DNA of 52,149 bases from DASWIG01 sp965371445. GTDB lineage: Bacteria; Acidobacteriota; Thermoanaerobaculia; Multivoradales; J023. Below are positions 43,492-52,061 of the stretch, piece by piece. Made by a program: the position numbers and the translations under genes. The stretch spans positions 1-52,149 of the forward strand of contig CBDUYN010000057.1 in assembly GCA_965371445.1 (NCBI GenBank). Reading direction: 5' to 3'. Numbering within the stretch: the stretch's first letter is position 1; the number at the start of each line of letters is the position of its first letter. Under the pieces are notes generated by a model. The model searched no databases. It saw only the letters and a list, made by a program, of their open reading frames with translations, and was not told the origin of the DNA.

Positions 43492-45945
43492 TTACTCCGC
43501 CCGGATCGCAATCACCGGATCGATCTTGGTTGCACGGTGTGCAGGCAGGGAGCTGGCCGCCAAGGCGATGGCCAGCAACAGCAGCGACATGGCGACAAAG
43601 ATCACCGGGTTCAGGGCGCTGAGGCCATAGAGTCGGCTCTCGATGAAGCGGGTCAGTGCGAGCGACCCGAGCACCCCCAACAATACCCCGATCGATGCCA
43701 GGCGGGCCCCCTGGGCCACCACCGCCCGGATCACCTCACGCCGCTGCGCTCCCAGGGCCATGCGGATTCCGATGTCGCGCGTGTGCTGAACGACGCTATA
43801 GGAGACCACCCCGTAGATTCCGACCGCCGCCAGGGTGAGGGCAGAGGCGGCGAACAGACCGATCAACAGCACCAGAAAGCGGCCGCCGGCGATCTGTTCC
43901 CGCAGCCGTTCGTCCATGGTCAGGATGTCATAGACGGCCAGCTCGGGAGCGATTCGCCTGAACTCTTCGCGCAACGGCCGGGCCAGGCCGCCAGGAGGTA
44001 CCCGTGTACTGATGAGCAGGTTGAGTACCGGCGGCGTTCGTGGCAGCAGCCGCAGCATCGGAAAGTAGAGGTCCGGAGCGGGTCTCTCGCTGGTGGCCAA
44101 GCCGTTGTGCCTGACGTCTTCCACCACGCCCACCACCGTGTCCCACTCGAAGGGTGAGTCTCGAGGCCCGTACTTCAAGCGCTTGCCGATCGGGTCCTGG
44201 CCGGGCCAGAAACGATTCGCCAGCGTGGCGCTGACGATGACTACGTGCGGCGCCGTATGATCATCGGAGGTCGTGAAGTCGCGCCCTCGGAGGAGTGGAA
44301 TCCCAAGGGTGGCGAAATATCCGGGACTGATGAAGTGATAGAGCAGCACCACGGTATCATCGTTCTGGGAGCCGATGCGGTCTTCGAGGGTGTAGTAGCC
44401 TCCGAACCAATCGTCGGTGGGCAGATCCGGGCCGACCAGAGCCACGGAGCGGACCCCCGGCAGGGTCTCCAGCCTGGCGATGGATTGACGCGCCAGCAGG
44501 CGGACGCTGTCGTCGGCGGCGTAGCTCGGACCTTTGAGCAGGATCCTCATGGTCAGCAGATGATCCGGCTCGAATCCCAAATCCGTCCGCGTGAAGCGCT
44601 GAAAGCCCAGCATCATCAGGCCGCCTCCGACGAGCAGGATGAGCGCCAGGGTCAACTCACCGATGGTCAGTGCTTCCTGGAAGCGGTGGGTGCCCCAACC
44701 CCTGGTCGCGGTCCTCTTGCCCTCGGTGAGCAAGTCGTGCAGGTTGCGATTGGAGATCACGAGGCTTGGCCCCAAGTTGCAGAGCAGGCCGCTGAGAATG
44801 GAGATGACCAGGGTCACTCCGATCACCACCGGATCGGTCCCGACCTCGATGAAGCTCATCAACTCGAGCCCGCTGGCCGCGATCAGCAAGCCCGTGCACA
44901 GCTGGGCCAGAAGGAGCCCGAAGACGCCACCGAGCAGCGTCAGCAGCAGGGTTTCGATGAAAAGCTGGCGCATCAGACGCACCTTGCCTGCTCCCAGGGT
45001 CACCCGAATTGCGAGCTCCCCTTGCCGCTCCGTGACTCGAACCAGCAAGAGGTTGGCGACGTTGATGCAGCCGATCAGCAAGACGAAGGCCGTTGCCCCC
45101 AGGAGCGTCAAGAGAGGAGGGCGCAGGTCACCGACCAGAGCATCCGACAACGGGGTGACGCGCCCTCCGATGCCGCGGTTGCTGTCGGGGTATTCCCTTT
45201 GCAGCTGCTCGGTGACGTCGTCGAGGTCCTGCTGCGCTTTCCCCACCGTTACCCCGGGCTTGAGGCGAGCGAGGGCGGACAACCAGCGGAGGTCCCGTCT
45301 TTCGAGATGTCCGCGATCGATGGTCGTCGCCATCGAGATCGGCAGCCAGATCTCGGCCTGGTCCGTCAAGCCGTGGAAGCCGGCGGGCATGACGCCGACC
45401 ACGGTATAGATGGTTTCGTCCAGCTGCAGCGTCTGGTCCACAATCGCCGAGTCGGCGCCGAATCGCCGCTGCCACAGTCCGTGGCTGATCACCGCCAGCA
45501 GGTCGCCACCGGGAGTTTGATCCTCGTGCGCAAGAAAAGTGCGTCCCACCTCCGGCTCTACGCCCAGAAGGCTGAAATAACTGGTGGAAACCATCTCGCC
45601 CGTGATGACCTCAGGCTCTTGGTGGTCCCTCAGGGTGAAGGTGCGAGGATCGGTGCCCAGGGCAAAATCCTCGAAGACCCGGTTACGTTGCCGCCAGTCG
45701 AGCAGATCGAGGTAGGAAGCAGGCCAGTCTTCCAGCCCCTGCGTCTGCCGGGTGCCGGTGACGAGGACGAGACTTTCAGGGTTCCGGTAGGGCAGCGGCC
45801 GCAGCAGAACCGCCTGGACGACGCTGACGATGGAGCTCGTCGCTCCTATCCCCAGGGTCAGATTCAGTACCGCCATGGCGGTGAAGCCGGGCTTCTTGCC
45901 CAGGAAGCGGATACCGAGCCGTACTTCGTGCCAGAAACTGCTCAT
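43492..45945 (-). CDS. ADOP-family ABC transporter permease (MacB/FtsX type)
   Basis: The 817-aa protein duplicates the MacB-like layout typical of the acidobacterial duplicated orphan permease family. An N-terminal TM segment (FTAMAVLNLTLGIGATSSIV then SVVQAVLLRPLPYRNPESLV) leads into a periplasmic MacB domain. An FtsX block of TM segments follows (LLTLLGATAFVLLIGCINVA, NLLLVRVTERQGELAIRVTL). A second MacB/FtsX half ends with LTLAAVGIYGVVSYSVVQHT, RDIGIRMALGAQRREVIRAV and RATKIDPVIAIRAE. No ATPase gene is nearby, which defines the orphan class. In this cluster it could export or confer self-protection against the lipopeptide. It is 109 bp upstream of the preferred NRPS start. Confidence 0.9.
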   Translation of the reverse strand: MSSFWHEVRLGIRFLGKKPGFTAMAVLNLTLGIGATSSIVSVVQAVLLRPLPYRNPESLVLVTGTRQTQGLEDWPASYLDLLDWRQRNRVFEDFALGTDPRTFTLRDHQEPEVITGEMVSTSYFSLLGVEPEVGRTFLAHEDQTPGGDLLAVISHGLWQRRFGADSAIVDQTLQLDETIYTVVGVMPAGFHGLTDQAEIWLPISMATTIDRGHLERRDLRWLSALARLKPGVTVGKAQQDLDDVTEQLQREYPDSNRGIGGRVTPLSDALVGDLRPPLLTLLGATAFVLLIGCINVANLLLVRVTERQGELAIRVTLGAGKVRLMRQLFIETLLLTLLGGVFGLLLAQLCTGLLIAASGLELMSFIEVGTDPVVIGVTLVISILSGLLCNLGPSLVISNRNLHDLLTEGKRTATRGWGTHRFQEALTIGELTLALILLVGGGLMMLGFQRFTRTDLGFEPDHLLTMRILLKGPSYAADDSVRLLARQSIARLETLPGVRSVALVGPDLPTDDWFGGYYTLEDRIGSQNDDTVVLLYHFISPGYFATLGIPLLRGRDFTTSDDHTAPHVVIVSATLANRFWPGQDPIGKRLKYGPRDSPFEWDTVVGVVEDVRHNGLATSERPAPDLYFPMLRLLPRTPPVLNLLISTRVPPGGLARPLREEFRRIAPELAVYDILTMDERLREQIAGGRFLVLLIGLFAASALTLAAVGIYGVVSYSVVQHTRDIGIRMALGAQRREVIRAVVAQGARLASIGVLLGVLGSLALTRFIESRLYGLSALNPVIFVAMSLLLLAIALAASSLPAHRATKIDPVIAIRAE

Positions 45946-45999
45946 CAGAACCTTGAGACCTCACTGGGTTTGGGGCGGGGCGATAAGCTCATCGGTCCC

Positions 46000-47280
46000 T
46001 CAAGCACTCGTCGAGACGTTCTTCGCGACCTCGCGCAGGGCGTCGACCGCCGAGCGGACGGTCCACTCGACGTCGGCCTCATGGTGGACGAGGGAGACGC
46101 ACGCTCCTGCAAACTGCGAGGGTGGGAGGTAGATATTGCGCTCGAGCATCGCGCGCCAGAAGCGATCGTAGCTTTCGATATCCGACCCCCTGGCCGTATT
46201 GGCGTCAACCACCTTGGCGGAAGTGAAGAACGGCGTCAGCATCGAGCCCATACGCCGGATCTCGACGGTCACCCCCGCCGTACGGGCCGCCTCCGCCAGC
46301 CCTTCCGCGAAACGCTCGCTGAGCGTTCGGAGGTGATCGTAGACCCCGGGGCGGGCGAGCAGCTCGAGGGTTTTCAGTCCCACCGCCAGGGCGAGATTCG
46401 TGGCCCCGGCTCCCGCCGCGTGGATGGGGCCGAGCGGCGCGAGGTTCTCCATAACGTCGGCCCGGCCTCCGAAACAGGCGACGGACAGCTCACCGTCGAG
46501 CCCGATGCAGGTGAGATCGGGGCGGATGCCGTAACGGGCTTGCAGGCTTCCGCTGGTGGCGCGAAATCCGGTCGCCAGCTCGTCGAAGATCAACAACGCC
46601 CCCTCAGCACTGGCCAGCTCGCGAATCTCTTTGAGGTAGCCCGGCGGTGGCGGCACGACCCCCACCCGGCTGAGAAAAGGCTCGACCAGGAGCGCGGCGA
46701 TGCGCCCGGCGTGAAGGGCGAGAACGCCGCACAACGGCGCCAGGTTGCCCCAGGGAACGATCAGGGTGTCGTGGTTAGCGCCGAAGGTGACGCTCGAATC
46801 AGGGAGCCCCAGCGTCGCGCCGCCGGAAGGGTCGCGCACGAGCGGGTAATCGCCGTGGCCGCAATCGCCGCCGTCGAGCCGGATGACCTTGGCGCGGCCG
46901 GTGAAGCCACGTGCCAGGCGGATCGCGCTCAGCCTCGCTTCCGTACCGCTTGCCACGCAGCGCAGCCGTTCCATCGAAGGGACCATGGCGTGCATGGTCT
47001 CGGCGAAGCGGATCTCCAGCTCGGTCAAAACGCCGGGCGGGTTGCTGTCGCTCGCCACCGTCCAGATCACCTCGAGGATCTCCGGATGCGCGTGCCCAAC
47101 GACGGGTAGCGGCGCGTAGCTGAGCAACTCGCGCCCATCGGCGTCGTAGACGCGGGCGCCGGCGCAGCGGGTAAAAAACAGCCGCTCGTCCCGGCGGGAG
47201 AGCTGAGCCGTTGGACCCACTCCGTGCGGGATTCGCTTCCGGGCTCTGGCAAGAAGCTCTCGCGACTTGACTTCCTTCAT
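46000..47280 (-). CDS. GSA-aminotransferase-like protein lacking the PLP lysine
   Basis: The 426-aa protein has the class III aminotransferase (glutamate-1-semialdehyde aminomutase-like) fold: LLARARKRIPHGVGPTAQLS, FDELATGFRA (cofactor Asp ~233), VASGTEARLSAIRLARGFTG and LVEPFLSRVGVVPPP. The PLP-binding lysine is missing. Where family members have LGKIIGGGLPVGA before the GGR, this reads IGLDGELSVACFGGR, with Leu ~261 in the Lys position and two residues fewer. The usual YHGH is DCGHGD. It may be a pseudoenzyme, a binding partner, or an enzyme with other chemistry. It overlaps the MFS gene by 4 bp (ATGA) and lies 54 bp before the ADOP gene. Confidence 0.8.
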   Translation of the reverse strand: MKEVKSRELLARARKRIPHGVGPTAQLSRRDERLFFTRCAGARVYDADGRELLSYAPLPVVGHAHPEILEVIWTVASDSNPPGVLTELEIRFAETMHAMVPSMERLRCVASGTEARLSAIRLARGFTGRAKVIRLDGGDCGHGDYPLVRDPSGGATLGLPDSSVTFGANHDTLIVPWGNLAPLCGVLALHAGRIAALLVEPFLSRVGVVPPPPGYLKEIRELASAEGALLIFDELATGFRATSGSLQARYGIRPDLTCIGLDGELSVACFGGRADVMENLAPLGPIHAAGAGATNLALAVGLKTLELLARPGVYDHLRTLSERFAEGLAEAARTAGVTVEIRRMGSMLTPFFTSAKVVDANTARGSDIESYDRFWRAMLERNIYLPPSQFAGACVSLVHHEADVEWTVRSAVDALREVAKNVSTSA

Positions 47281-48524
47281 TCGGCTTCTCCTTCTCCTTT
47301 TCCTTCGACCCGGCTGCTAACCCACCCACCCAACACCAGAGACCCCGCCACGACCGACGTTCCCAGGACCAGGAAGGTGATCGACATGCCTACCCGGTCG
47401 ATGCCATGGCCCAAACTCGCCGAGATCGCTGCCAGGAAGAGCCGGTGGAGCGTCGAACGGGCCGAGAGGAAGGTAGCTCGGGCCGCCGGCTCAATCCGGG
47501 ATTGCAGGACGATACGAAGGGTGGGATCGGCGTAGCCGTGAAGGAACTGGATCCCGACTGCGAGGATCACCGCCCAGACGCTCCTGGTCAGTGCCGCCGC
47601 CACGATGAGGAGGCCCAGGAGGAGGCTCAAGGCAGGAACGGAGCGATGGTATCCGATCCTCCTGTTCGCGGGGCCCGCGACCCGACTGCCGGCGCTGGCA
47701 GATAGAAAGAAAAGAAAGTAGAGGCCGCCGAACCACTCCGAAGAGATCCCCAAGCCGTGCAGGAAGGGTTGATACGACCAGTACATCGTACCCGTGACTG
47801 CCAGGAACAGGGAGCTGTAGATCAGCAGAACCATCAATGCTGACTTGACGTCAAAAAGCTTGCGAGAAACCTCCAACACCTGTCCCAGGGAGGGCTTCGA
47901 CGCCGGGTGGGATCGGCGCCGTTCGCGCGGCAGGGCGAGCAAGAAGACCGCGCTGGTCAGCGTCAGAGCGAGGGTGAGCCAGAAGGGAAGGGAAGGGTGG
48001 TGGAGAAAGAGCGATCCGCCCAAGAGTCCCGCGCCACCGAGAGCCAGATAGCGAGTGCTGGTGGCAAGTCCCTCCAGTGCCTGGTATTCGAGCCCCTGTT
48101 CATGGCACAGCTCATAGAGATACGCCGCGGCCGTGCCTGAGCTCAAGCTCATGCTCAGAGCGACGGAGCTCTGACCAAGGGCAAAGGTCCAGAAGGAGGA
48201 GGTGGTGGCAAACAAGACCGCCCCCACCCCCCCAAAGGCAAGGCTCGCCAGCAGGCTCGCGCGCAGGCCCAGGGTGTCGGCGACGATACCCAGAGGTATC
48301 TCGGAGATCGCAATGACGAAGGCAAAGATAGTAACGAGATAAAGCGATCTGCCGGGGGTGAGGCTCGTTGCCTGAAAGTGAAGGAGCAGAATGGGGATGT
48401 AGAAAATGGCGTTGGCAGAAAAATAATATCCGAGGTAGAGATTTTTCAGCTTCATGAGTCCGTGACGATGGCGAGAAGAACGCGCCTCGTCGCCCCCCCG
48501 CTGTTGAGTCGTCGCCCGCATCAT
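47277..48524 (-). CDS. MFS transporter, probable product exporter
   Basis: The 415-aa protein has about 12 predicted TM helices. The first region reads LYLGYYFSANAIFYIPILLL, and the cytoplasmic loop 2-3 signature is EIPLGIVADTLGLRASLLAS (the G-x-x-D-x-x-G motif of MFS). The C-terminal half includes LFFLSASAGSRVAGPANRRI. The start at 48524 has GAGG at a suitable distance, though an internal ATG at 48455 (MKLKNLYLG) directly before the first helix is also possible. It lies between the radical SAM and aminotransferase-like genes in the same operon, so export of the lipopeptide or a precursor is likely. Confidence 0.85.
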   Translation of the reverse strand: MMRATTQQRGGDEARSSRHRHGLMKLKNLYLGYYFSANAIFYIPILLLHFQATSLTPGRSLYLVTIFAFVIAISEIPLGIVADTLGLRASLLASLAFGGVGAVLFATTSSFWTFALGQSSVALSMSLSSGTAAAYLYELCHEQGLEYQALEGLATSTRYLALGGAGLLGGSLFLHHPSLPFWLTLALTLTSAVFLLALPRERRRSHPASKPSLGQVLEVSRKLFDVKSALMVLLIYSSLFLAVTGTMYWSYQPFLHGLGISSEWFGGLYFLFFLSASAGSRVAGPANRRIGYHRSVPALSLLLGLLIVAAALTRSVWAVILAVGIQFLHGYADPTLRIVLQSRIEPAARATFLSARSTLHRLFLAAISASLGHGIDRVGMSITFLVLGTSVVAGSLVLGGWVSSRVEGKGEGEAE

Positions 48525-48533
48525 GAGTTGCCC

Positions 48534-49703
48534 TCAGAAGAGTCCACGCGCGTAACCTTGCCCCGTGCCTCCGCTTTTCTCCGCCAGCAAAACCGGAGCG
48601 AAGTATTCCTGGCAAAGTTTTTGGGCCCGCAACAGGAACTCGAGCGAAAAATCGGAGCGTTGCAGCTTTCTCATCCCGTCACTATACGGAGTGAAGATGC
48701 TGACCCAGGGCAGCACGGTCGTCCTCCTCAGCCCCTGATTGACCATCGCGAGCTCCTGAAAAAACTCTGCGGACGTCTCCAATACATCGAGCCCCATCAG
48801 ATAGGTGACCCTGACAAAGTTCTCCTTGTCGCGTGGATGGCTGTCGAGGTAGTTGGCGTACACCTTGATCAGCTCGAGAAATTTTTCTCTAGCTCTCCCT
48901 TTCCTTCCCCTTTTTCCATTGAGGGCAATCCGGCGCAGCTCCGGATCATAGCATTCCAGGGTCACATAGATATCGTAGCCCAGCTCGCCGACCACCAGCT
49001 CGATCCGCTCCTCGGTGTCGATGCCGTGCTCCAAAACACGGAAAGTATGGGCAGCACATCGCTTCAACGCCGCCGCCTTCACCTCCTGCAGGTGGGTCAC
49101 CAGAGTGTTGAAGTCGGCGAAACAACCGGTGACGACCGCGACGATCTCGACCTGGGAATGAGCCTTGGGATGCTGCTCGAAGATGCCTTCCAACACCGTT
49201 TCGGGAGAGAGGGTGAAATTTTGGCCGCTGTTCACCCGACCGGTCATGGCACCCGCACAAATTGGACAGCCTTCCCCGCAGTACGGACTCAGATTCAAGG
49301 CCATCGAGCGGTAGGGCCGATCCTCCAGGTTGGGGTTGTAGTGGAAGTACCAGAAAGGCGTCGTGTAGGGTATGGATTGCAGCCGGATCGGCGTCCTCAT
49401 CCCATCAATGAAGATCGTTTTCTCGATCACCTCGATGTTCGGTCTTTCTTGGGTGGTACGGTTTCTGTTTCGGTACGGCATGGGGATCAGAAAAAAGTGA
49501 TCACGACCCGTGACCGAGTCGGTGAATCTCGAGTAGGTATGCGTTTGCCACGTGCCGACCGGTTTCATGCCGTGGGAGATCACGAACAACCGCAGGAGCT
49601 CCTCCGGAGACTGATCGGTCACGAGTTTCAGGAGGTCCGGCTGGTCGCCATGATAGCGGTCGCCCAACCATTCAATACTTTCATAACCACGAAATTCTTG
49701 CAT
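48534..49703 (-). CDS. Radical SAM protein of unknown reaction in the NRPS operon
   Basis: The 389-aa protein starts at ATG 49703 after GGAAGGGG. The canonical radical SAM cluster motif CX3CX2C is present as C142-GEG-C146-PI-C149 (ALNLSPYCGEGCPICAGAMT). The core continues with VEIVAVVTGCFADFNTLVTH, where TGCFAD is at the second strand, and GYDIYVTLECYDPELRR. ~130 residues precede the motif, so there is an N-terminal extension, possibly substrate-binding. No SPASM or B12 domain is obvious; TGEGC-type extra Cys clusters are absent. As the first gene of the operon it could tailor the acyl chain, a residue side chain, or make a non-standard precursor. Confidence 0.8.
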   Translation of the reverse strand: MQEFRGYESIEWLGDRYHGDQPDLLKLVTDQSPEELLRLFVISHGMKPVGTWQTHTYSRFTDSVTGRDHFFLIPMPYRNRNRTTQERPNIEVIEKTIFIDGMRTPIRLQSIPYTTPFWYFHYNPNLEDRPYRSMALNLSPYCGEGCPICAGAMTGRVNSGQNFTLSPETVLEGIFEQHPKAHSQVEIVAVVTGCFADFNTLVTHLQEVKAAALKRCAAHTFRVLEHGIDTEERIELVVGELGYDIYVTLECYDPELRRIALNGKRGRKGRAREKFLELIKVYANYLDSHPRDKENFVRVTYLMGLDVLETSAEFFQELAMVNQGLRRTTVLPWVSIFTPYSDGMRKLQRSDFSLEFLLRAQKLCQEYFAPVLLAEKSGGTGQGYARGLF

Positions 49704-49752
49704 GCGATTCCCCTTCCGTTGTCTGCCAGGGTTGTTGTCGCCCGGCTCCTTG

Positions 49753-49758
49753 ATTCTA
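49753..49758 (-). promoter_or_regulatory. Candidate -10 box for the biosynthetic operon
   Basis: TAGAAT on the minus strand lies 50 nt upstream of the radical SAM ATG in the 107-bp gap. No convincing -35 is seen, so this is a weak prediction. Confidence 0.25.
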
Positions 49759-49810
49759 CATCACGCGGTGGCATCACGTCGAGTGGTTTCCTATGTTCCG
49801 GGTTCCGGAT

Positions 49811-50774
49811 TCAGGTAGACATCTCCGACGGGCGCCCAGTTGCGCAGGTTTCCTGACCAACGGCAGGGATTGCGCCGCCAGGCTCTTTGGTAGACCCGCG
49901 TACGGTTCTCTCGGCCGCTACGGTGCGCTGCCTGGTCACCCGGCTGACGCCGGCCGCCAGGCTGAAGCCGGCGCCGGAGGCCAGGGCGGCGTCGCGGACA
50001 CCGTCCGCCGCTCCCGTCTGCCGAAAGAGCCGCGCCGTGAACCGGCGTGCCATCGCCAGCCGGCCTTTGATCTCCAGGCGCAGGCGCCGGGCGTTGGCCG
50101 GCATGGGCACGAAGCGCGCCGGATCGCGCACGAACCCGCCGACCCGGGGCTCGCCGAGCGGGGCGCAGCGCACCTTGGCGCGGCTGTGGGCCACCCGGGC
50201 CGTGATGCGCAGCAGCACCGGCAGGCGGCTCGCCTCGGAGAGCTCGAAGGCCTGGCGCGTCATGTCGCAGGCCTCCTGCGGGGTGCTCGGATCGAGGATC
50301 ACGAGGTGGAGCATGGGACCGAGGTGGCGCTGGTCCTGCTCGTTGGGGCTCGTGTGGCAGGAGGGATCGCCGGCGCTGACGATCACCATGCCGCCGACCG
50401 TGCCGACGTAGGGGATCGTCGAAAGCGGATCGCCGGCCACCATCAGCCCGAGGTGCTTCATGGCGCAGATCGAGCGCCCCGGCCAGCGAGGCGGCGAAGG
50501 CCATCTCCAGCGCCACTTTCTCGTTGACCGAGTACTCGAAGACGACGCGGCGCGCCGCCGCCACGCGGGCGAAGGAGTCGGTCACCTCCGAGGACGGGGT
50601 GCCCGGGTAGCCGCAGGCGAACGCCACGCCCGCCGCGAGCGCACCGCGCACGATCGCCTCGTTGCCCAGCAAGAAAGCGACGTGTTCGTCGGCGTCTGCG
50701 ACGTCTGTGAGAAGAGGGTCCACGGCGACGGTTCCGCAGCGATCTTGCCACGCCGGAAAGCTGCGGGCAACCAC
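49811..50774 (-). pseudogene. Second, degenerate copy of iorA
   Basis: It starts with VVARSFPAWQDRCGTVAVDP then LLTDVADADEHVAFLLGNEA and reads like iorA to SLAGA. There it carries the same one-base frameshift (CCCC at 50477-50480) as copy 1, and then continues MKHLGLMVAGDPL to ALASGA. At that point ~515 bp present in copy 1 (roughly 20,784-21,297) are deleted, joining ALASGA to GFSLAAGVSRVTRQRTV from the TPP domain across a shared GGCGCC. Homology then ends and the frame runs to 49811 through unrelated sequence. Everything downstream (TPP core, GltD-like and ferredoxin domains) is missing. Confidence 0.9.
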
Positions 50775-50814
50775 CCGATCGGGTAGTAGCGATCCGCGGT
50801 CGACTTGCTAGGCT
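49977..50814. repeat. Direct repeat, copy 2 (iorA 5' region)
   Basis: This is the counterpart of 21297-22134 at +28,680 bp. Identity is complete for 50067-50597 and falls towards both ends. The right end runs into the upstream region of the class I aminotransferase, where the original ior promoter probably lay. Confidence 0.95.
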
Positions 50815-50834
50815 TGGCGAAGCAGGCGATTTGT

Positions 50835-52019
50835 ATGAGCAAAGGTCGGATCCAGCTTCCCAACGTGATAGGACTGACCCAGGTTCCGGTCGCGGAGCGG
50901 CCGCGTCGGGACCTGCGCTTCGCCGAGCGGATGGAGCGGATCGGCCTCTCCGGCATCTCGGAATTCCTCGCCAAGGGCCGTGAGGTCCCCGACGCCGTCG
51001 ACCTCTCCCTCGGTCAGGCGCATTTCGACGTCCCCCTCCCCCTGAAGGAGGCGACGATCGAGGCCCTCCGCCAGCCCTGCGGACGCTACAGCCCCCCCGG
51101 CGGCGACCCGCAGCTGGTGAGCGCCACGCGGCGTTATCTCGAGGAGCGCTACGGCCTGGCCGACGGCGACGACGTGATGACGACCTGCGGCGTCTCGGGA
51201 GCGATCACCCTGGCGCTCCTGGCCCTGGTCGGCCCCGGCGACGAGGTGCTCGTCCCCGATCCCTACTTCGTGATCTACGACAACCTGGTAGCGATGGCCG
51301 GGGCGACGCCGGTCTTCTACGAGCTCGGCGAGGGTTTCCGGCTGTGCGCCGGGGAGATCGAGAAGCGCCTCACCGAGCGGACGCGGCTCTTGATCCTGAA
51401 CACCCCCGCCAATCCGACCGGCGTCGCCTTCACCGCCGCCGAGCTCCAGGCGGTGGCCGAGCTGTGCCGCGAGCGCGGCCTCCTGGTCTTAAGCGACGAG
51501 CTCTACGAGCTGTTCGTCTACGACGCGCCGCACGTGAGCGTCAAGCAGCTCGAATGCGAGAGCCTTCTGGTCTCGGGTTTTTCCAAGTCCTACGGCATGG
51601 GGGGCTGGCGCCTGGGCTGGGCGGCGGGTCCGGCGGCGCTTTTAGAGCGCATGCGAACGCTCCAGCTCTTCCTCTACGTCAGCCCGGCGACGCCGCTGCA
51701 GAGGGGCGCGAGCGTGGCGTTCGAGGTCGACATGAGCGCCGTCGTCGAGCGCTACCGCGAGAAGCGCGACTTCATGTACGAGGGCCTCGTGGCCGCGGGC
51801 TACGAGGTGACGAAGCCCGCCGGTTCCTTTTTCCTCTATCCGCGGGTGCCCTGGGGCGACGACCTCGCCTTCTGCGACTACGCCCGGCGGCAGAAGCTGA
51901 TCCTGCTTCCCGGCCGCTGCTTCAGCCGCCGGAGCACCCACTTCCGTGTCAACTTCGCCGAACACGACGAGATCCTCGAGCGCGGTCTCGAGGTACTCGC
52001 GAGGATCGTAAAGCCATGA
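50835..52019 (+). CDS. Class I/II PLP-dependent aminotransferase
   Basis: The 394-aa protein has the fold-type I aspartate-aminotransferase layout: VDLSLGQAHFDVPLP, GRYSPPGGDPQL, TCGVSGAITLALLALVGPGD, the substrate/cofactor block LNTPANPTGVAF, SDELYELFVY, and the PLP lysine in SGFSKSYGMGGWRLGW. The Arg in HFRVNFA should bind the alpha-carboxylate. The start at ATG 50835 (MSKGRIQLPNV) is tentative; a later ATG (MERIGLSGI, 50931) is also possible. Aminotransferases beside ior genes supply aryl pyruvates from Phe, Tyr or Trp, which fits the divergent pairing with iorAB before the island came between them. Confidence 0.9.
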   Translation: MSKGRIQLPNVIGLTQVPVAERPRRDLRFAERMERIGLSGISEFLAKGREVPDAVDLSLGQAHFDVPLPLKEATIEALRQPCGRYSPPGGDPQLVSATRRYLEERYGLADGDDVMTTCGVSGAITLALLALVGPGDEVLVPDPYFVIYDNLVAMAGATPVFYELGEGFRLCAGEIEKRLTERTRLLILNTPANPTGVAFTAAELQAVAELCRERGLLVLSDELYELFVYDAPHVSVKQLECESLLVSGFSKSYGMGGWRLGWAAGPAALLERMRTLQLFLYVSPATPLQRGASVAFEVDMSAVVERYREKRDFMYEGLVAAGYEVTKPAGSFFLYPRVPWGDDLAFCDYARRQKLILLPGRCFSRRSTHFRVNFAEHDEILERGLEVLARIVKP

Positions 52020-52061
52020 CGAGCTCACTTCAAAACCCGTTGATCGCAGCGCCCGAGCGGC

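Noticed and set aside
36796..44157. Open plus-strand frame of 2453 codons opposite the NRPS and part of ADOP
   Set aside because: It is an antisense shadow caused by high GC; its translation has no domain, while the minus strand encodes clear NRPS motifs.
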